This document shows positions 33,303 to 41,988 of a stretch of 60,843 nucleotides of DNA, one piece after another (within the stretch, counting starts at the first letter, position 1; each line of letters opens with the position of its first letter). The DNA is from OLB7 sp966250335 (lineage in GTDB: Bacteria; Bacteroidota; Ignavibacteria; OLB7). Both the position numbers and the translations under genes were made by a program. The stretch lies in assembly GCA_966250335.1 (NCBI GenBank), contig CBINGZ010000038.1, positions 1-60,843 on the forward strand. Reading direction: 5' to 3'. The notes beneath the pieces are model-generated. The model did not search any database. It saw only the letters and a list, made by a program, of their open reading frames with translations, and was not told the DNA's origin.

Positions 33303-35954
33303 ATGCCAGCAGCCGTTCGCCCGACATCGCCCAGTGAAGCGCTCCGCCGCTATTTCGGCTACGACGAGTTCCGTCCGGGTCAGGAGGAGATCATCCGTTC
33401 CGCTCTCTCGCGGCAGGATACGATGGTGATCATGCCGACAGGTGGGGGAAAATCGCTCTGCTACCAGATCCCCGCTCTTCTCTGCGAGGGGGTCACGATC
33501 GTCGTTTCGCCGCTGATCGCCCTGATGAAGGACCAGGTGGATGCGCTGGCGGCCCGCGGGGTGCGCGCCACCACCATCAACTCCACCCTGGAGTTCGCCG
33601 AGGTCTCCCAGCGGATGACCGATATCCGCTACGGCCTCTACTCGCTCGTCTACGTCGCCCCGGAACGGTTCGAGAGCTCGAAGTTCCTGGAGCTGATGAA
33701 GGATGTACGGATCGTCCTCTTCGCCGTGGACGAGGCGCACTGTATCTCGGAATGGGGACATGATTTCCGCCCCAGCTACCTGAAGCTGCGGGAGGCGCTG
33801 GAGGCGCTCGGCCGTCCGCCGGTGATCGCCCTGACCGCCACCGCCACCCCCTACGTCCAGGAGGATATCGTCGCCCAGCTCGGGCTCGACAACCCCCGCC
33901 GCTTCGTCCGTGGGTTCGACCGCCCCAACCTGAGCTACAACGTCCGCGCCTCCAAGGATAAGGATGGGGATCTGCGGGAGATCATCACGGCCGAAATGAA
34001 TCGCGCCGGGTCGGTGATCGTCTACTGCGGCACCAGGAAGACCGTGGAGGCGGTCGGGCTGATGCTCCATGCGGAACGGCTCCCGGTGACGGTCTACCAC
34101 GCGGGACTTCAGGAGGCGGAACGGACCGGGGCGCAGGAGGCGTTCATCTCCGGCCGCGCCAAGATCATCGTCGCCACGAACGCGTTCGGGATGGGGATCG
34201 ACAAGGCCGATGTCCGCCATGTGGTCCATTACGATATGCCCGGCTCGATCGAGGCGTACTACCAGGAGGCGGGGCGCGCCGGACGCGACGGTCTGCCGAG
34301 CGACTGCACGCTCCTCTACAATGCGCGCGACAGGCGGCTGCAGGAGTTCTTCATCAGGAGCAGCTTCCCGGAGCGCCCCAGCATCGATGCCGTCTACGAT
34401 GCGTTGTGGGATACGGTCCATGTCGGGTACGGGAGCCGCTACGAGGGGATCTTCGTCCCGGACGAACGGGATATCGCGGGGCGGGCCAAGATCCACGCGT
34501 CGGGGCTCAACAGCATTCTGGGGGTGCTGGAGAAGAACGAGATCGTCAGGAAGGTCCGCGCCGAGCGGCTCGGGATGGTGCAGTTCCTGACCGGAAGCAA
34601 GGAGATCCAGAACTACTACCAGATCACCCGCGACGAGAACCGGCGGAAGACGATCATGGGGCTCCTCAGAACCCTGGGAGGGGCGGCGCTGACCAAGGAG
34701 ACCTTCTTCAACCCGGAGGAACTGATCCGCAAGTTCGATATCAAGCCGGAGGCGTTCGAGCAGAGCATGCGCGCGCTCGCGATGAGCCGCCTGCTGCGAT
34801 ATACTCCGCCGACCCCCGGCACCGGCTACCAGTTCCTTGCCGAGCGCCTCCCGATCCGCAACGTCAGAATCGACGAGCGCTCGATCGAAATAGGTCGCAA
34901 CAGGGCGCTGACGAAGCTGGATGCTGTGGAACGATATATCCAGAGCTCCGGCTGCCGTCGCGATTTCATCCTGGAGTATTTCTGCGCCGAACTGGAGAAC
35001 GCCCGCTGCGGACGCTGCGACGTCTGCCGCTCCGGGGAGCCGAAGGGGGCGCAGGCTCCGCTGCGGCCGCAGACACGGCGCGCCATGGAGATGATCCTGA
35101 CGGTCGTCGCGGAGCTGGGGGGACGGTTCGGCAAGATGACGGTGGTCGATATCCTTCGCGGCACCGTGACGCCGACCGTGGAGAAGTTCGGTCTGCACGA
35201 CTACCCCAGGTTCGGCGAGCTGCGCGATATGGAACGCGCCGAACTGGCTGAACTGGCCGGCGCCCTGATCGACAACGGACTGATGGACAGCTCCGCCACC
35301 CTCAAGCCGGTGGTCAAGATCACCGCAAGGGGACGGGAGGCGATCCGCCATCTGACGGTGATCCGCTTCATTCCGGTCAGGACGACCGAGGAGCAGAGCC
35401 AGAACCCGATGATCCTGAAGAAGCTCCAGGAGGAACGCGCCAAGATCGCCCGGCGGGAGCGCCTTGTCCCCGGGGCCGTCTGCCCGGACGATCTGCTGGT
35501 CAGAATATCGAACGACGTCCCGACCAGCCGCGCGGGGTTCATGGATGTGGAGGGGATGACCGGCGAGGTCTTCGGCGTCTGCGGCGCAGCCTTCGTCGGG
35601 CTGCTGGAATCGCTCAGAACGGAGGAGGTGTGGGACGAGGAGGTCCCGAGCGGCGTGCCGGACAGACTCAGGAGAACCTTCCTTCTCTATCAGGATGGTT
35701 GCGCGCTGGAGGAGATCGCCCGCCGCTCCGCCCGCCAGCCGTCGACGGTCAGCAGCCATGTGGAAGAGCTGATCCGGATGGGGGTGGAGATCGAGATCGA
35801 ACGTTTCGTGCCGAACGGCCTGATCCGGAGCGTGCGCGACGAACTGGAACGGATGCCGAACGCGACCTTGCGCGAACTGCGGGCGCTTGTTGGAGGTGCC
35901 ATCGATTATCCCGAGCTTCGCATCGCCGCCGCATGGGTGCGCGCGGGACATTGA
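33303..35954 (+). CDS. recQ: ATP-dependent DNA helicase RecQ
   Basis: An 883-residue SF2 helicase, longer than the approximately 600-residue E. coli protein. Motif 0 and Walker A are FRPGQEEII and MPTGGGKSLCYQIPALL. Motif II is AVDEAHCISEWGHDFRPSY, motif III is ALTATATP, and motif VI is YYQEAGRAGRDGLPSDC. A zinc-binding RQC part has CRRDFILEYFCAE and CGRCDVC. Beyond the winged helix, the C-terminus carries LYQDGCALEEIARRSARQPS then VSSHVEELIRMG, a helicase-associated HTH domain, in place of a clear HRDC. It unwinds 3'-5' in replication-fork repair. ATG 33303 and GTG 33285 are both possible. With recJ nearby it is a plausible repair pair, though divergently arranged. Confidence 0.93.
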   Translation: MPAAVRPTSPSEALRRYFGYDEFRPGQEEIIRSALSRQDTMVIMPTGGGKSLCYQIPALLCEGVTIVVSPLIALMKDQVDALAARGVRATTINSTLEFAEVSQRMTDIRYGLYSLVYVAPERFESSKFLELMKDVRIVLFAVDEAHCISEWGHDFRPSYLKLREALEALGRPPVIALTATATPYVQEDIVAQLGLDNPRRFVRGFDRPNLSYNVRASKDKDGDLREIITAEMNRAGSVIVYCGTRKTVEAVGLMLHAERLPVTVYHAGLQEAERTGAQEAFISGRAKIIVATNAFGMGIDKADVRHVVHYDMPGSIEAYYQEAGRAGRDGLPSDCTLLYNARDRRLQEFFIRSSFPERPSIDAVYDALWDTVHVGYGSRYEGIFVPDERDIAGRAKIHASGLNSILGVLEKNEIVRKVRAERLGMVQFLTGSKEIQNYYQITRDENRRKTIMGLLRTLGGAALTKETFFNPEELIRKFDIKPEAFEQSMRALAMSRLLRYTPPTPGTGYQFLAERLPIRNVRIDERSIEIGRNRALTKLDAVERYIQSSGCRRDFILEYFCAELENARCGRCDVCRSGEPKGAQAPLRPQTRRAMEMILTVVAELGGRFGKMTVVDILRGTVTPTVEKFGLHDYPRFGELRDMERAELAELAGALIDNGLMDSSATLKPVVKITARGREAIRHLTVIRFIPVRTTEEQSQNPMILKKLQEERAKIARRERLVPGAVCPDDLLVRISNDVPTSRAGFMDVEGMTGEVFGVCGAAFVGLLESLRTEEVWDEEVPSGVPDRLRRTFLLYQDGCALEEIARRSARQPSTVSSHVEELIRMGVEIEIERFVPNGLIRSVRDELERMPNATLRELRALVGGAIDYPELRIAAAWVRAGH

Positions 35955-36004
35955 GGGGGCCCAGGGGGGGAACCCGACCGCATCAGAAAACGATGTGAAC
36001 GATC

Positions 36005-36457
36005 ATGCCGAACCTGGCTGTGCTCCATGAAGCACGGATCTTTCCGCCGAGGAAGTTCCAGTTCGTCGTCTGGGCGGCGACACTGGCCGTTGCCGTTTAC
36101 GGGCTGGCGGTCACCACGTCGCTCGGCGCATGGACGACGTTCGCCTGGGTCGTGATAGCTCTGATTGCGATCTGGCAGATCTGGGGCATCCGCTGGGTCC
36201 AGGTGGATTCCGAGGGGGTCCGCGCCCGGAACATCTTCCACCGTGGACGTGAACTCCGCTGGGATCAGATTACGATGTTTCGTGAGGAGGAGGTGAAGCT
36301 GAGCCGCAAACCGTACGTGATCCTCTACCTCTCCAACCGGGGCGCCGGGGAGCGCCTCACCAAGATGGAGCTGACCAGCGATCAGGTCGGGTTCGATATC
36401 CTGCGCGAGATCGTCAGAGGCGCCGTGCCGGAAGAGGCGCTGGGGGAGAAAACGTGA
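36005..36457 (+). CDS. PH-like membrane protein
   Basis: A 150-residue protein with two adjacent membrane helices (residues about 18-38 and 42-62), followed by a beta-rich cytoplasmic domain: VQVDSEGVRARNIFHRGREL, then RWDQITMFREEEVK and VILYLSNR. This layout (two helices plus a strand order with the WDQI turn) matches bacterial PH-domain proteins of the YdbT/bPH class. Its role is unknown. It lies 50 bases after recQ, so it may be cotranscribed. A hairpin follows its stop. Confidence 0.7.
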   Translation: MPNLAVLHEARIFPPRKFQFVVWAATLAVAVYGLAVTTSLGAWTTFAWVVIALIAIWQIWGIRWVQVDSEGVRARNIFHRGRELRWDQITMFREEEVKLSRKPYVILYLSNRGAGERLTKMELTSDQVGFDILREIVRGAVPEEALGEKT

Positions 36458-36481
36458 AAGGGGCCCTCGCGAGCCCCCTTC
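36458..36481. terminator. Hairpin between convergent genes
   Basis: AAGGGG and CCCCTT enclose a short CTCGCGAG palindrome, immediately after the PH-like gene stop and 26 bases from the stop of the convergent aminotransferase gene. The stem is imperfect, so confidence is moderate. Confidence 0.5.
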
Positions 36482-36506
36482 GTGATCTTCGTTTCGTCCT
36501 TCCCCC

Positions 36507-37703
36507 TTATCCTTCCATCTTCACTTCGTCCCGCACCAGCTTGCTCACCGCGTCGTTGATCCTGTCGAGAGCCTTGTTGATGTTCTCGATGGAGTTCGCG
36601 TAGCTGAAGCGGATGAACCCTTCGCCGAACTGTCCGAACGCCGTGCCGCTCAGCGCCGCCACACCCGCCGTGTTCAGCAGATAGTCCGCCATCCGCTGCG
36701 AGCTGTAGCCGGTCCCCTCGATGTTCGGGAAGACGTAGAAGGCACCCTGCGGGCGGTGGCAGCGGAAGCCGGGGATGCTGTTCAGGCCGTCGACGATCAC
36801 GTCGCGACGGCGGCGGAACTCGGCGATCATCTCCTCGGCGCGGTCCTGCGGTCCGGTGAGCGCCTCGACCCCGGCCATCTGGGTGAAGCTGGAGGTGCAG
36901 CTTGTGCAGTTGGTCTGCATCTTGGCGACCAGGGAGGCGATCGAGGCGGGCATCATGCCGTAGCCGAGGCGCCAGCCGGTCATGGCGTAGGTCTTGGAGA
37001 AGCCGTCGAGCATGATGGTCCGCTCCTTCATGCCGGGGAAGTTCAGGATCGAGGTATGCTCGAACCCGTCGTAGGTGATCCGGGAGTAGATCTCGTCGGA
37101 GAAGACGATCAGGTTGTTCTTCACCGCCATCTCGGCGATCCCTTCAAGATCCTCGTAGGTCAGGATGCCGCCGGTCGGGTTCTGCGGCGTGTTGATGATC
37201 AGCATGCGGGTCCGCTTGTTGATCCGCGCCTCCAGATCGGCCAGATCGAACCGGAACTCCTTCTGCTCGCGCAACGGCAGCGCCACCGCCTTCGCCCCCA
37301 GGAAATTGATCACCGACTCGTAGATCGGGAAGCCGGGGTTCGGATAGATCACCTCGTCCCCCTCGTCGATCGTCGCCATCATGGCGTAGAACATGATAGG
37401 CTTCGCGCCGGGGGTCACCACGATCTCGTCGGCCGAGCAGTTCACGCCGGGGCGGGTCCGCTCGATGTAGTCGGCGATCGCCTGGCGCGCCTGCGGCAGA
37501 CCGTTGGAGGGCCCGTAATGGGTGAACCCCGCATCGAGAGCGTTCTTGGCGGCGTCGATCACGTTCTGGGGCGTGTCGAAATCGGGCTCGCCGATCTCCA
37601 GATGGACGATGTCGCGCCCTTCCGCCTCCAGCTTGCGGGCCTTGACGAGAACTTCGAACGCGGTCTCGGTCCCGAGACGGGACATGCGCTGTGCGATATG
37701 CAT
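36507..37703 (-). CDS. PLP-dependent class I aminotransferase (aspartate/aromatic type)
   Basis: A 398-residue fold-type I aminotransferase of normal length. Landmarks: VHLEIGEPDFDTPQNVIDA, HYGPSNGLPQAR, INTPQNPTGGILTYEDLEGI, FSDEIYSRITYDGFEH, and the PLP-lysine box DGFSKTYAMTGWRLGYG. The substrate-binding Arg is in GFIRFSYANS. The family interconverts an amino acid and a 2-oxo acid, most often aspartate or aromatic acids. It lies 191 bases downstream of the IPN-epimerase-like gene, also a PLP enzyme. Exact donor and acceptor cannot be assigned. Confidence 0.92.
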   Translation of the reverse strand: MHIAQRMSRLGTETAFEVLVKARKLEAEGRDIVHLEIGEPDFDTPQNVIDAAKNALDAGFTHYGPSNGLPQARQAIADYIERTRPGVNCSADEIVVTPGAKPIMFYAMMATIDEGDEVIYPNPGFPIYESVINFLGAKAVALPLREQKEFRFDLADLEARINKRTRMLIINTPQNPTGGILTYEDLEGIAEMAVKNNLIVFSDEIYSRITYDGFEHTSILNFPGMKERTIMLDGFSKTYAMTGWRLGYGMMPASIASLVAKMQTNCTSCTSSFTQMAGVEALTGPQDRAEEMIAEFRRRRDVIVDGLNSIPGFRCHRPQGAFYVFPNIEGTGYSSQRMADYLLNTAGVAALSGTAFGQFGEGFIRFSYANSIENINKALDRINDAVSKLVRDEVKMEG

Positions 37704-37894
37704 GCTGTGGACTCCTATCTATCGAAGAATGATATGTTTGAATCGGTCGGGGTCCGCCGCCGGAAACGGGCGGAGCGATCGCGGGCTTTCGACATGCCTG
37801 GGAAGACCCGCAAAGATAGAGGATTGGTCAGGGAGAGAGAAGACGATCGGGGGAATGATACAAGGACTCATAAATTGGCGTCCCCCTCTCCCCC

Positions 37895-39070
37895 TCAGCC
37901 CCCGCGCCTGATACGCGCCCCCCCTTCGACGAAGCGCATCACCTCCTCCCAGGTGTTGTATCCCTGAATCGAGATCCGGATCGTCTGACGTCCGTTCCAC
38001 CAGACGACGGGAATCTCTACCCGATATTCGTCGAACAGGCGGTGCTGCAGCTCACTGCCGTCCATATCCTCGGGAAGAAGGAAGGCGCTCATCTGGGTGA
38101 ACCAGCCCCCCTCGTCCGGGGCCACCGGGGTCGCGTCCAGCGCTTCGCCGATCAGCGGGCGGGCGCGCAGGACCATCTCACGGCACGTGGCGCGGACCCT
38201 CTCCCAGTCGTGCTCCCTCTGAAACGCGATGGCGGCGGGGACGGAGAGAGGGGCGGAGATATCTGTCGTGCCGGGATATTCATGATGGTCGACGAACGAC
38301 GAGCTCCGGCTGATGAAGTTGGAAGGAGTGTCGGCGGACTCCCATCCCCAGCTCACGACCAGCGGTTCCACCAGCGGCTGCATCTCCCTGCGGGCATGGA
38401 GGAAGGCGCTCCCCTTGGGGGCGGAGAGCCACTTGTGGAGGTTGCCGGCATAGAAGTCGGCGCCGATCTCCTCCAGATCGAGCGGGATCTGTCCCGGCGC
38501 GTGGGCGCCGTCGATCACGGTGATGATCCCCAGCTCCCGGGCCCGGCGGCAGATCTCCCCGATCGGAAGCGTCAGCGCCGTGGGGGAGGTGATATGGCTG
38601 AGGAAGATCACCTTCGTCGCCGGCGTGATCTCCCCCATGAATCGCTCCACGATCTCTTCCTGCGTCGTCACCGGGACGGGGATCGTGACCGCGCGGTAGG
38701 TCGCTCCGTTCCTGGCGCAGAGAAAGTTCCAGAGCTTGTCGCATGCGCCGTACTCGTGATCGGTGGTCACGATCTCATCCCCCGGACCGAGTTTGAGCGA
38801 TCGTGCCACGATATTTATGCCGAACGTGGCGTTCATCACGTAGACGATGTCGTCGGGATCGGCGTTGACGAGCGCGGCAAGCTCCCTGCGCGAGTTCAGC
38901 AGCAGCTCCGGCGCGCGCCGCGCCAGGAATTCCACCGGCTCCTCCTCCAGCTCCCGCTGCCACCGCTGGTAGGTCTCGAACACCGGCCGGGGACATGCCC
39001 CGAACGAGCCGTGGTTCAGAAAGGCGATCTCCGGACGAAGGAGGAAGGACGATTTCAGAGAATCGGACAT
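37895..39070 (-). CDS. PLP enzyme of the aminotransferase class V / isopenicillin N epimerase-like family
   Basis: A 391-residue fold-type I PLP enzyme. ATG 39070 gives MSDSLKSSFLLRPEIAFLNH, with NHGSFGACPRPVFETYQRWQ right after it, the classic opening of CefD-like proteins. ATFGINIVARSLKLGPGDE, TDHEYGACDKLW and TVIDGAHAPGQIPLDLEE (PLP-pyridine Asp) follow. The PLP lysine is in ADFYAGNLHKWLSAPKGSAF. Members racemise or desulphurate diverse substrates; no beta-lactam gene is nearby, so penicillin biosynthesis is not implied. It follows the three-lipoprotein operon after a hairpin. Confidence 0.88.
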   Translation of the reverse strand: MSDSLKSSFLLRPEIAFLNHGSFGACPRPVFETYQRWQRELEEEPVEFLARRAPELLLNSRRELAALVNADPDDIVYVMNATFGINIVARSLKLGPGDEIVTTDHEYGACDKLWNFLCARNGATYRAVTIPVPVTTQEEIVERFMGEITPATKVIFLSHITSPTALTLPIGEICRRARELGIITVIDGAHAPGQIPLDLEEIGADFYAGNLHKWLSAPKGSAFLHARREMQPLVEPLVVSWGWESADTPSNFISRSSSFVDHHEYPGTTDISAPLSVPAAIAFQREHDWERVRATCREMVLRARPLIGEALDATPVAPDEGGWFTQMSAFLLPEDMDGSELQHRLFDEYRVEIPVVWWNGRQTIRISIQGYNTWEEVMRFVEGGARIRRGG

Positions 39071-39107
39071 GAGTATCGTGGGTGAGGATGATCTGTGCGA
39101 TATGAGA

Positions 39108-39131
39108 AGAGCGGCCGCGGCCGGCCGCTCT
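39108..39131 (-). terminator. Hairpin terminator after the three-lipoprotein operon
   Basis: A 9-base stem (AGAGCGGCC / GGCCGCTCT) with loop GCGGCC, 25-48 bases beyond the stop of the last lipoprotein gene and before the PLP enzyme gene, followed on the minus strand by TCTCATATC. Confidence 0.55.
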
Positions 39132-39155
39132 CGTTCGATTCCCGGGGCCCCCGTT

Positions 39156-39929
39156 CTAGCGCGCCGAATCTTCCTTGACGGGAGCGGGGTCGGGATGTAC
39201 GACAAGGAGCGTTCGGAACGTGTGGTCGCAGAGGTGGATCTCCACCGGGGCGTTGTTGAAGACGTTCCGTGAGAGATGGCTCGTGATCTCCCGGCAGGCG
39301 GCCACGTACTCCGGGTCGTTCTGCTTCCCCTCGACCACCATGAACCTGAACTGATAGACCCCCTCCTCCCTGGTCAGCCGCGCGCTCTTCTGGTCGCCGG
39401 CAAAGAAGCCGTCCTGAACGAGGAAGTTCCCAAGGCGGGTCGCCTCCTCCCTGGTGACGGGAGGGGAGTAGTAGAGATCGCTCTTGTTGAAGGTGAGGCG
39501 GTCGCCGTACTCGGGCGCCGGGATCAGCGTGCCGGTCTCCTGCGTCTCGTCGCGCAGGATCACATGGACCTTGGCGTCGTTGAAGACGTTCTTGGAAAGC
39601 TCGACCCCGAGCACCCGGAACGAGGCGAGGAGCGCCCTGTCCTTCTCTCCGCCGTCGTTGGCTACCGCCGAGAGGGTGTAGGCGGCTCCGTCCCTGTCGA
39701 GCCGTACCGTTCTGGGTCTGTCGAAGAATCCTCGCTCCGCGAGGTAGTTGCCGAGCCTTGTCGCTTCCTCCGCGCTGACGGTTGTTCCATACTCGACGTG
39801 GCCGTTCTTGAACGTCAGGGTCGTGGAGTCGGCGGCCGCGTCCTCGCTGCAGGCCGTGACGAACACGGCAAGAGAGAGAGGAAGGAGGAGTCGAACAAGG
39901 GATGATGTTCCGCGTGTTGGTGCTGACAT
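39156..39929 (-). CDS. Tandem-domain lipoprotein, operon member 3
   Basis: A 257-residue lipoprotein with the lipobox FVTAC at residue 27. It is built from two copies of a repeated domain of about 110 residues. Each contains L.F..G...Y...V..EEATRLGN[YF]L...GFF (VSAEEATRLGNYLAERGFFD; VTREEATRLGNFLVQDGFF), a Val/Arg strand, then LSxNVFNxAxVxxxLxD (LSKNVFNDAKVHVILRD; LSRNVFNNAPVEIHLCD). Paralogous to the next two genes upstream. I do not know the function; similar two-domain lipoproteins are common in environmental genomes. The duplicated fold suggests a ligand-binding or scaffold role in the envelope. It lies 32 bases after member 2. Confidence 0.78.
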   Translation of the reverse strand: MSAPTRGTSSLVRLLLPLSLAVFVTACSEDAAADSTTLTFKNGHVEYGTTVSAEEATRLGNYLAERGFFDRPRTVRLDRDGAAYTLSAVANDGGEKDRALLASFRVLGVELSKNVFNDAKVHVILRDETQETGTLIPAPEYGDRLTFNKSDLYYSPPVTREEATRLGNFLVQDGFFAGDQKSARLTREEGVYQFRFMVVEGKQNDPEYVAACREITSHLSRNVFNNAPVEIHLCDHTFRTLLVVHPDPAPVKEDSAR

Positions 39930-39961
39930 GGCTTCTACTGTGGGATTGAAGTTGTCGTCGA

Positions 39962-40714
39962 TTATCGGTTCCGACGGTCCGGGGCGCCGCCGGATGGGGG
40001 GAGCGGACGAAGCGTCTCCAGGTTGGCGTCGCAGAGATGGACCTCCACCGGCGTTCCGGCGAAGACCTTCTGCGATATTCCTTCGCCGATCGTCCTGAAC
40101 GCCCGGGTCGTTCCGGGGTCGTCTGCCGCCTCGCGCCCGACCACCGCCTTCAGGATGATCCCGGCCGTCGACCGCGCTATCTGCACCGACCGCGGCCGTC
40201 CGTCGAAGACCCGGATGCCGACCAGGAACTCGGCGGTCGCGCGGGCTTCGGCCTCGGTCGCGGGGGGGAGGTAGTAGACATCCCCTCCCTTGAGATGAAC
40301 CTTCTTCCCGAAATCGGGAGGGGGGAATATTCGTATCGGGTTAAGATCCTCATCGCACAGCTCGACCCGTACGGGGATCTCCCCCAGAACCTCCCGCGAG
40401 ATCGGCAGCCCTATCGAGCGGGCGGCGCGGACCGTGGTCGAGTCGACGTTCTCCGCGTTCCGCAGCGCGATCCGGAAGATGTAGGTCCCCGTCGGCGAAT
40501 CGCGGGCGCGATCGAGCTGCACGAAGGGGATCGCGTCGCTGAAGAACCGGGCATCCGAGAGATACGCCCCAAGCCGCCGGGCCGTTTCCGGCTCCACGGC
40601 CGGCGTATGATAGATCGCGCCGTGATCGAGATCGATCCGCTCGCCGCGACCGTCGCAGCCGGCCGTCAGAATCAGCGGAAGCAGGGAGGAGACGATCCCC
40701 CCCGCTCTTCCCAT
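39962..40714 (-). CDS. Tandem-domain lipoprotein, operon member 2
   Basis: A 250-residue lipoprotein from ATG 40714 (GTG 40744 adds ten residues and also fits). The lipobox is LTAGC near residue 20. It has the same two-copy architecture as its neighbours: EPETARRLGAYLSDARFFSD and TEAEARATAEFLVGIRVFDG, closing with ISREVLGEIPVRVELCDEDL and ISQKVFAGTPVEVHLCDANL. It is the most diverged of the three. It lies 34 bases from member 1 and 32 bases from member 3, so all three are one operon. No enzymatic signature is present. Confidence 0.78.
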   Translation of the reverse strand: MGRAGGIVSSLLPLILTAGCDGRGERIDLDHGAIYHTPAVEPETARRLGAYLSDARFFSDAIPFVQLDRARDSPTGTYIFRIALRNAENVDSTTVRAARSIGLPISREVLGEIPVRVELCDEDLNPIRIFPPPDFGKKVHLKGGDVYYLPPATEAEARATAEFLVGIRVFDGRPRSVQIARSTAGIILKAVVGREAADDPGTTRAFRTIGEGISQKVFAGTPVEVHLCDANLETLRPLPPSGGAPDRRNR

Positions 40715-40748
40715 CTTCCGAAGGCGATGTCCATGACCGCGCACCCCG

Positions 40749-41537
40749 TTACGAGTTCGGTTTGGCGGCCGCCGTCGAGTCGGCCTTCGCCGTCGGGGTC
40801 GACTGGACCACGGTGACGGTCTTGAAGAGGGCGTTGCAGAGATGCATGTCGACCGGCGCGTTCCCGAAGACGTTGCGCGAAAGACGCGCGCCGAAGAGGC
40901 GGCAGCGCTGGAGGAACGCCGTATCCTTGTAGAGCCCCGGCTTCACCATGACCCGGAAGGCGTAGCGCTGACCGGAACGGGCGAGCTGCACCGTGGCCGG
41001 CCGCCCGTCGAAATATTTGTCCTTGACCAGAAACGTCCCCAGCCGCTTCGCCTCGACGGCGCTGACCGCCGGCGTGTAGTAGAGATCCGCGCCGTTGAAG
41101 CCGAGCCGCGTGCCGTAGTTCGTGGGGGGGACCACCTTCAGCGAGTTGAACTTCTCGTCGGTCAGATCGATCTCCACCCTGGCGTCGTTGAACGCGTTCT
41201 TGGAGAGCTCCAGACTCATCGTCTTCACCCCGGCCAGATACGCGGCGCTGTTCTGCTGGTCGTCGGAGACCGGCATGCGGACCTTGTAGATCTCGCCGCT
41301 CCTGTCGACTTCCACCCGTTCCCGCTTCTCGTTGAAATATTTCTTCTGCTCGAAGAACTCCCCAAGCTTCCGCGCCTCCTCTTCCTGGACGTTCTCGGTA
41401 TAGTAGACGTCGCCGTTCGCGAACTCGACCCTGCGGCCGTCGCCGCACGATGAAAGAAGCGCCGAGGAGACCAGGATGAACGCATAGATGCCGCGCAGCC
41501 GCGCGTTGCGGAGGGGAAGAACCGATAATGCCGCCAT
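40749..41537 (-). CDS. Tandem-domain lipoprotein, operon member 1
   Basis: A 262-residue lipoprotein from ATG 41537; the upstream in-frame extension of 59 residues is rejected because it precedes the signal peptide. The lipobox is LLSSC near residue 27. The two domains contain VQEEEARKLGEFFEQKKYFN and VSAVEAKRLGTFLVKDKYFD, then LSKNAFNDARVEIDLTD and LSRNVFGNAPVDMHLCN. The C-terminus is a Lys/Ala/Ser-rich tail. It is first in the operon, preceded by an intergenic region divergent from the small membrane protein gene. The role is unknown. Confidence 0.78.
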   Translation of the reverse strand: MAALSVLPLRNARLRGIYAFILVSSALLSSCGDGRRVEFANGDVYYTENVQEEEARKLGEFFEQKKYFNEKRERVEVDRSGEIYKVRMPVSDDQQNSAAYLAGVKTMSLELSKNAFNDARVEIDLTDEKFNSLKVVPPTNYGTRLGFNGADLYYTPAVSAVEAKRLGTFLVKDKYFDGRPATVQLARSGQRYAFRVMVKPGLYKDTAFLQRCRLFGARLSRNVFGNAPVDMHLCNALFKTVTVVQSTPTAKADSTAAAKPNS

Positions 41538-41640
41538 ACGGAGAAGGTCGATTGGATGGATAATGATTGCGGATAGAGAGGGCCGCCCGTTCGATCGGCG
41601 GACCCGGCGCGATCGAAGAGGAGAACGGAAGCCCGACCAA

Positions 41641-41667
41641 TTTATACGATTGACGCGGACTGGCAAA
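41641..41667 (-). promoter_or_regulatory. Possible promoter of the three-lipoprotein operon
   Basis: On the minus strand TTTGCC and TATAAA are separated by 15 bases, about 100 bases upstream of ATG 41537, in a locally AT-rich patch. Spacing is short of the ideal 17, so this is tentative. Confidence 0.25.
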
Positions 41668-41775
41668 CCGTACGGAGGCCGGTCCGGGACTGAATGTTCC
41701 GGTGTGTACCCCATCTTGGGACCGGAAGCATCCCGCGATAACTTCGCAGATCGCTCACCATAGGACTATATCGTC

Positions 41776-41967
41776 ATGGCATGGATCTGCGCGGTTCTGT
41801 TCACGGCGATCGGCATCTGGCTGATCGTGAAGCGGCGCGACGCGGCTCGCGGCGAGGGGATGATGCTGGGAGCCACCATGCCGATCGGCTGCGTGGTGCT
41901 TCAGGGGATCGCCTTCCTCCTCCTGGCCGTCGGATTTCTCGTCATGCGAAGCATCGGGATCATCTGA
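41776..41967 (+). CDS. Small two-helix membrane protein
   Basis: A 63-residue protein made of two predicted membrane helices (AWICAVLFTAIGIWLIV and CVVLQGIAFLLLAVGFLVM) joined by a short charged loop (KRRDAARGEG). The basic loop suggests both termini lie outside and the loop in the cytoplasm. Codon use and position between a divergent operon and a convergent peptidase gene support a real gene, but I do not recognise a family. Confidence 0.5.
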   Translation: MAWICAVLFTAIGIWLIVKRRDAARGEGMMLGATMPIGCVVLQGIAFLLLAVGFLVMRSIGII

Positions 41968-41988
41968 GCGCCGAGCCGTGATCGACGG

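Noticed and set aside
33276..35951. An 891-codon open frame opposite recQ
   Set aside because: Same cause; the plus frame has all helicase motifs and the minus translation has no coherent domain.
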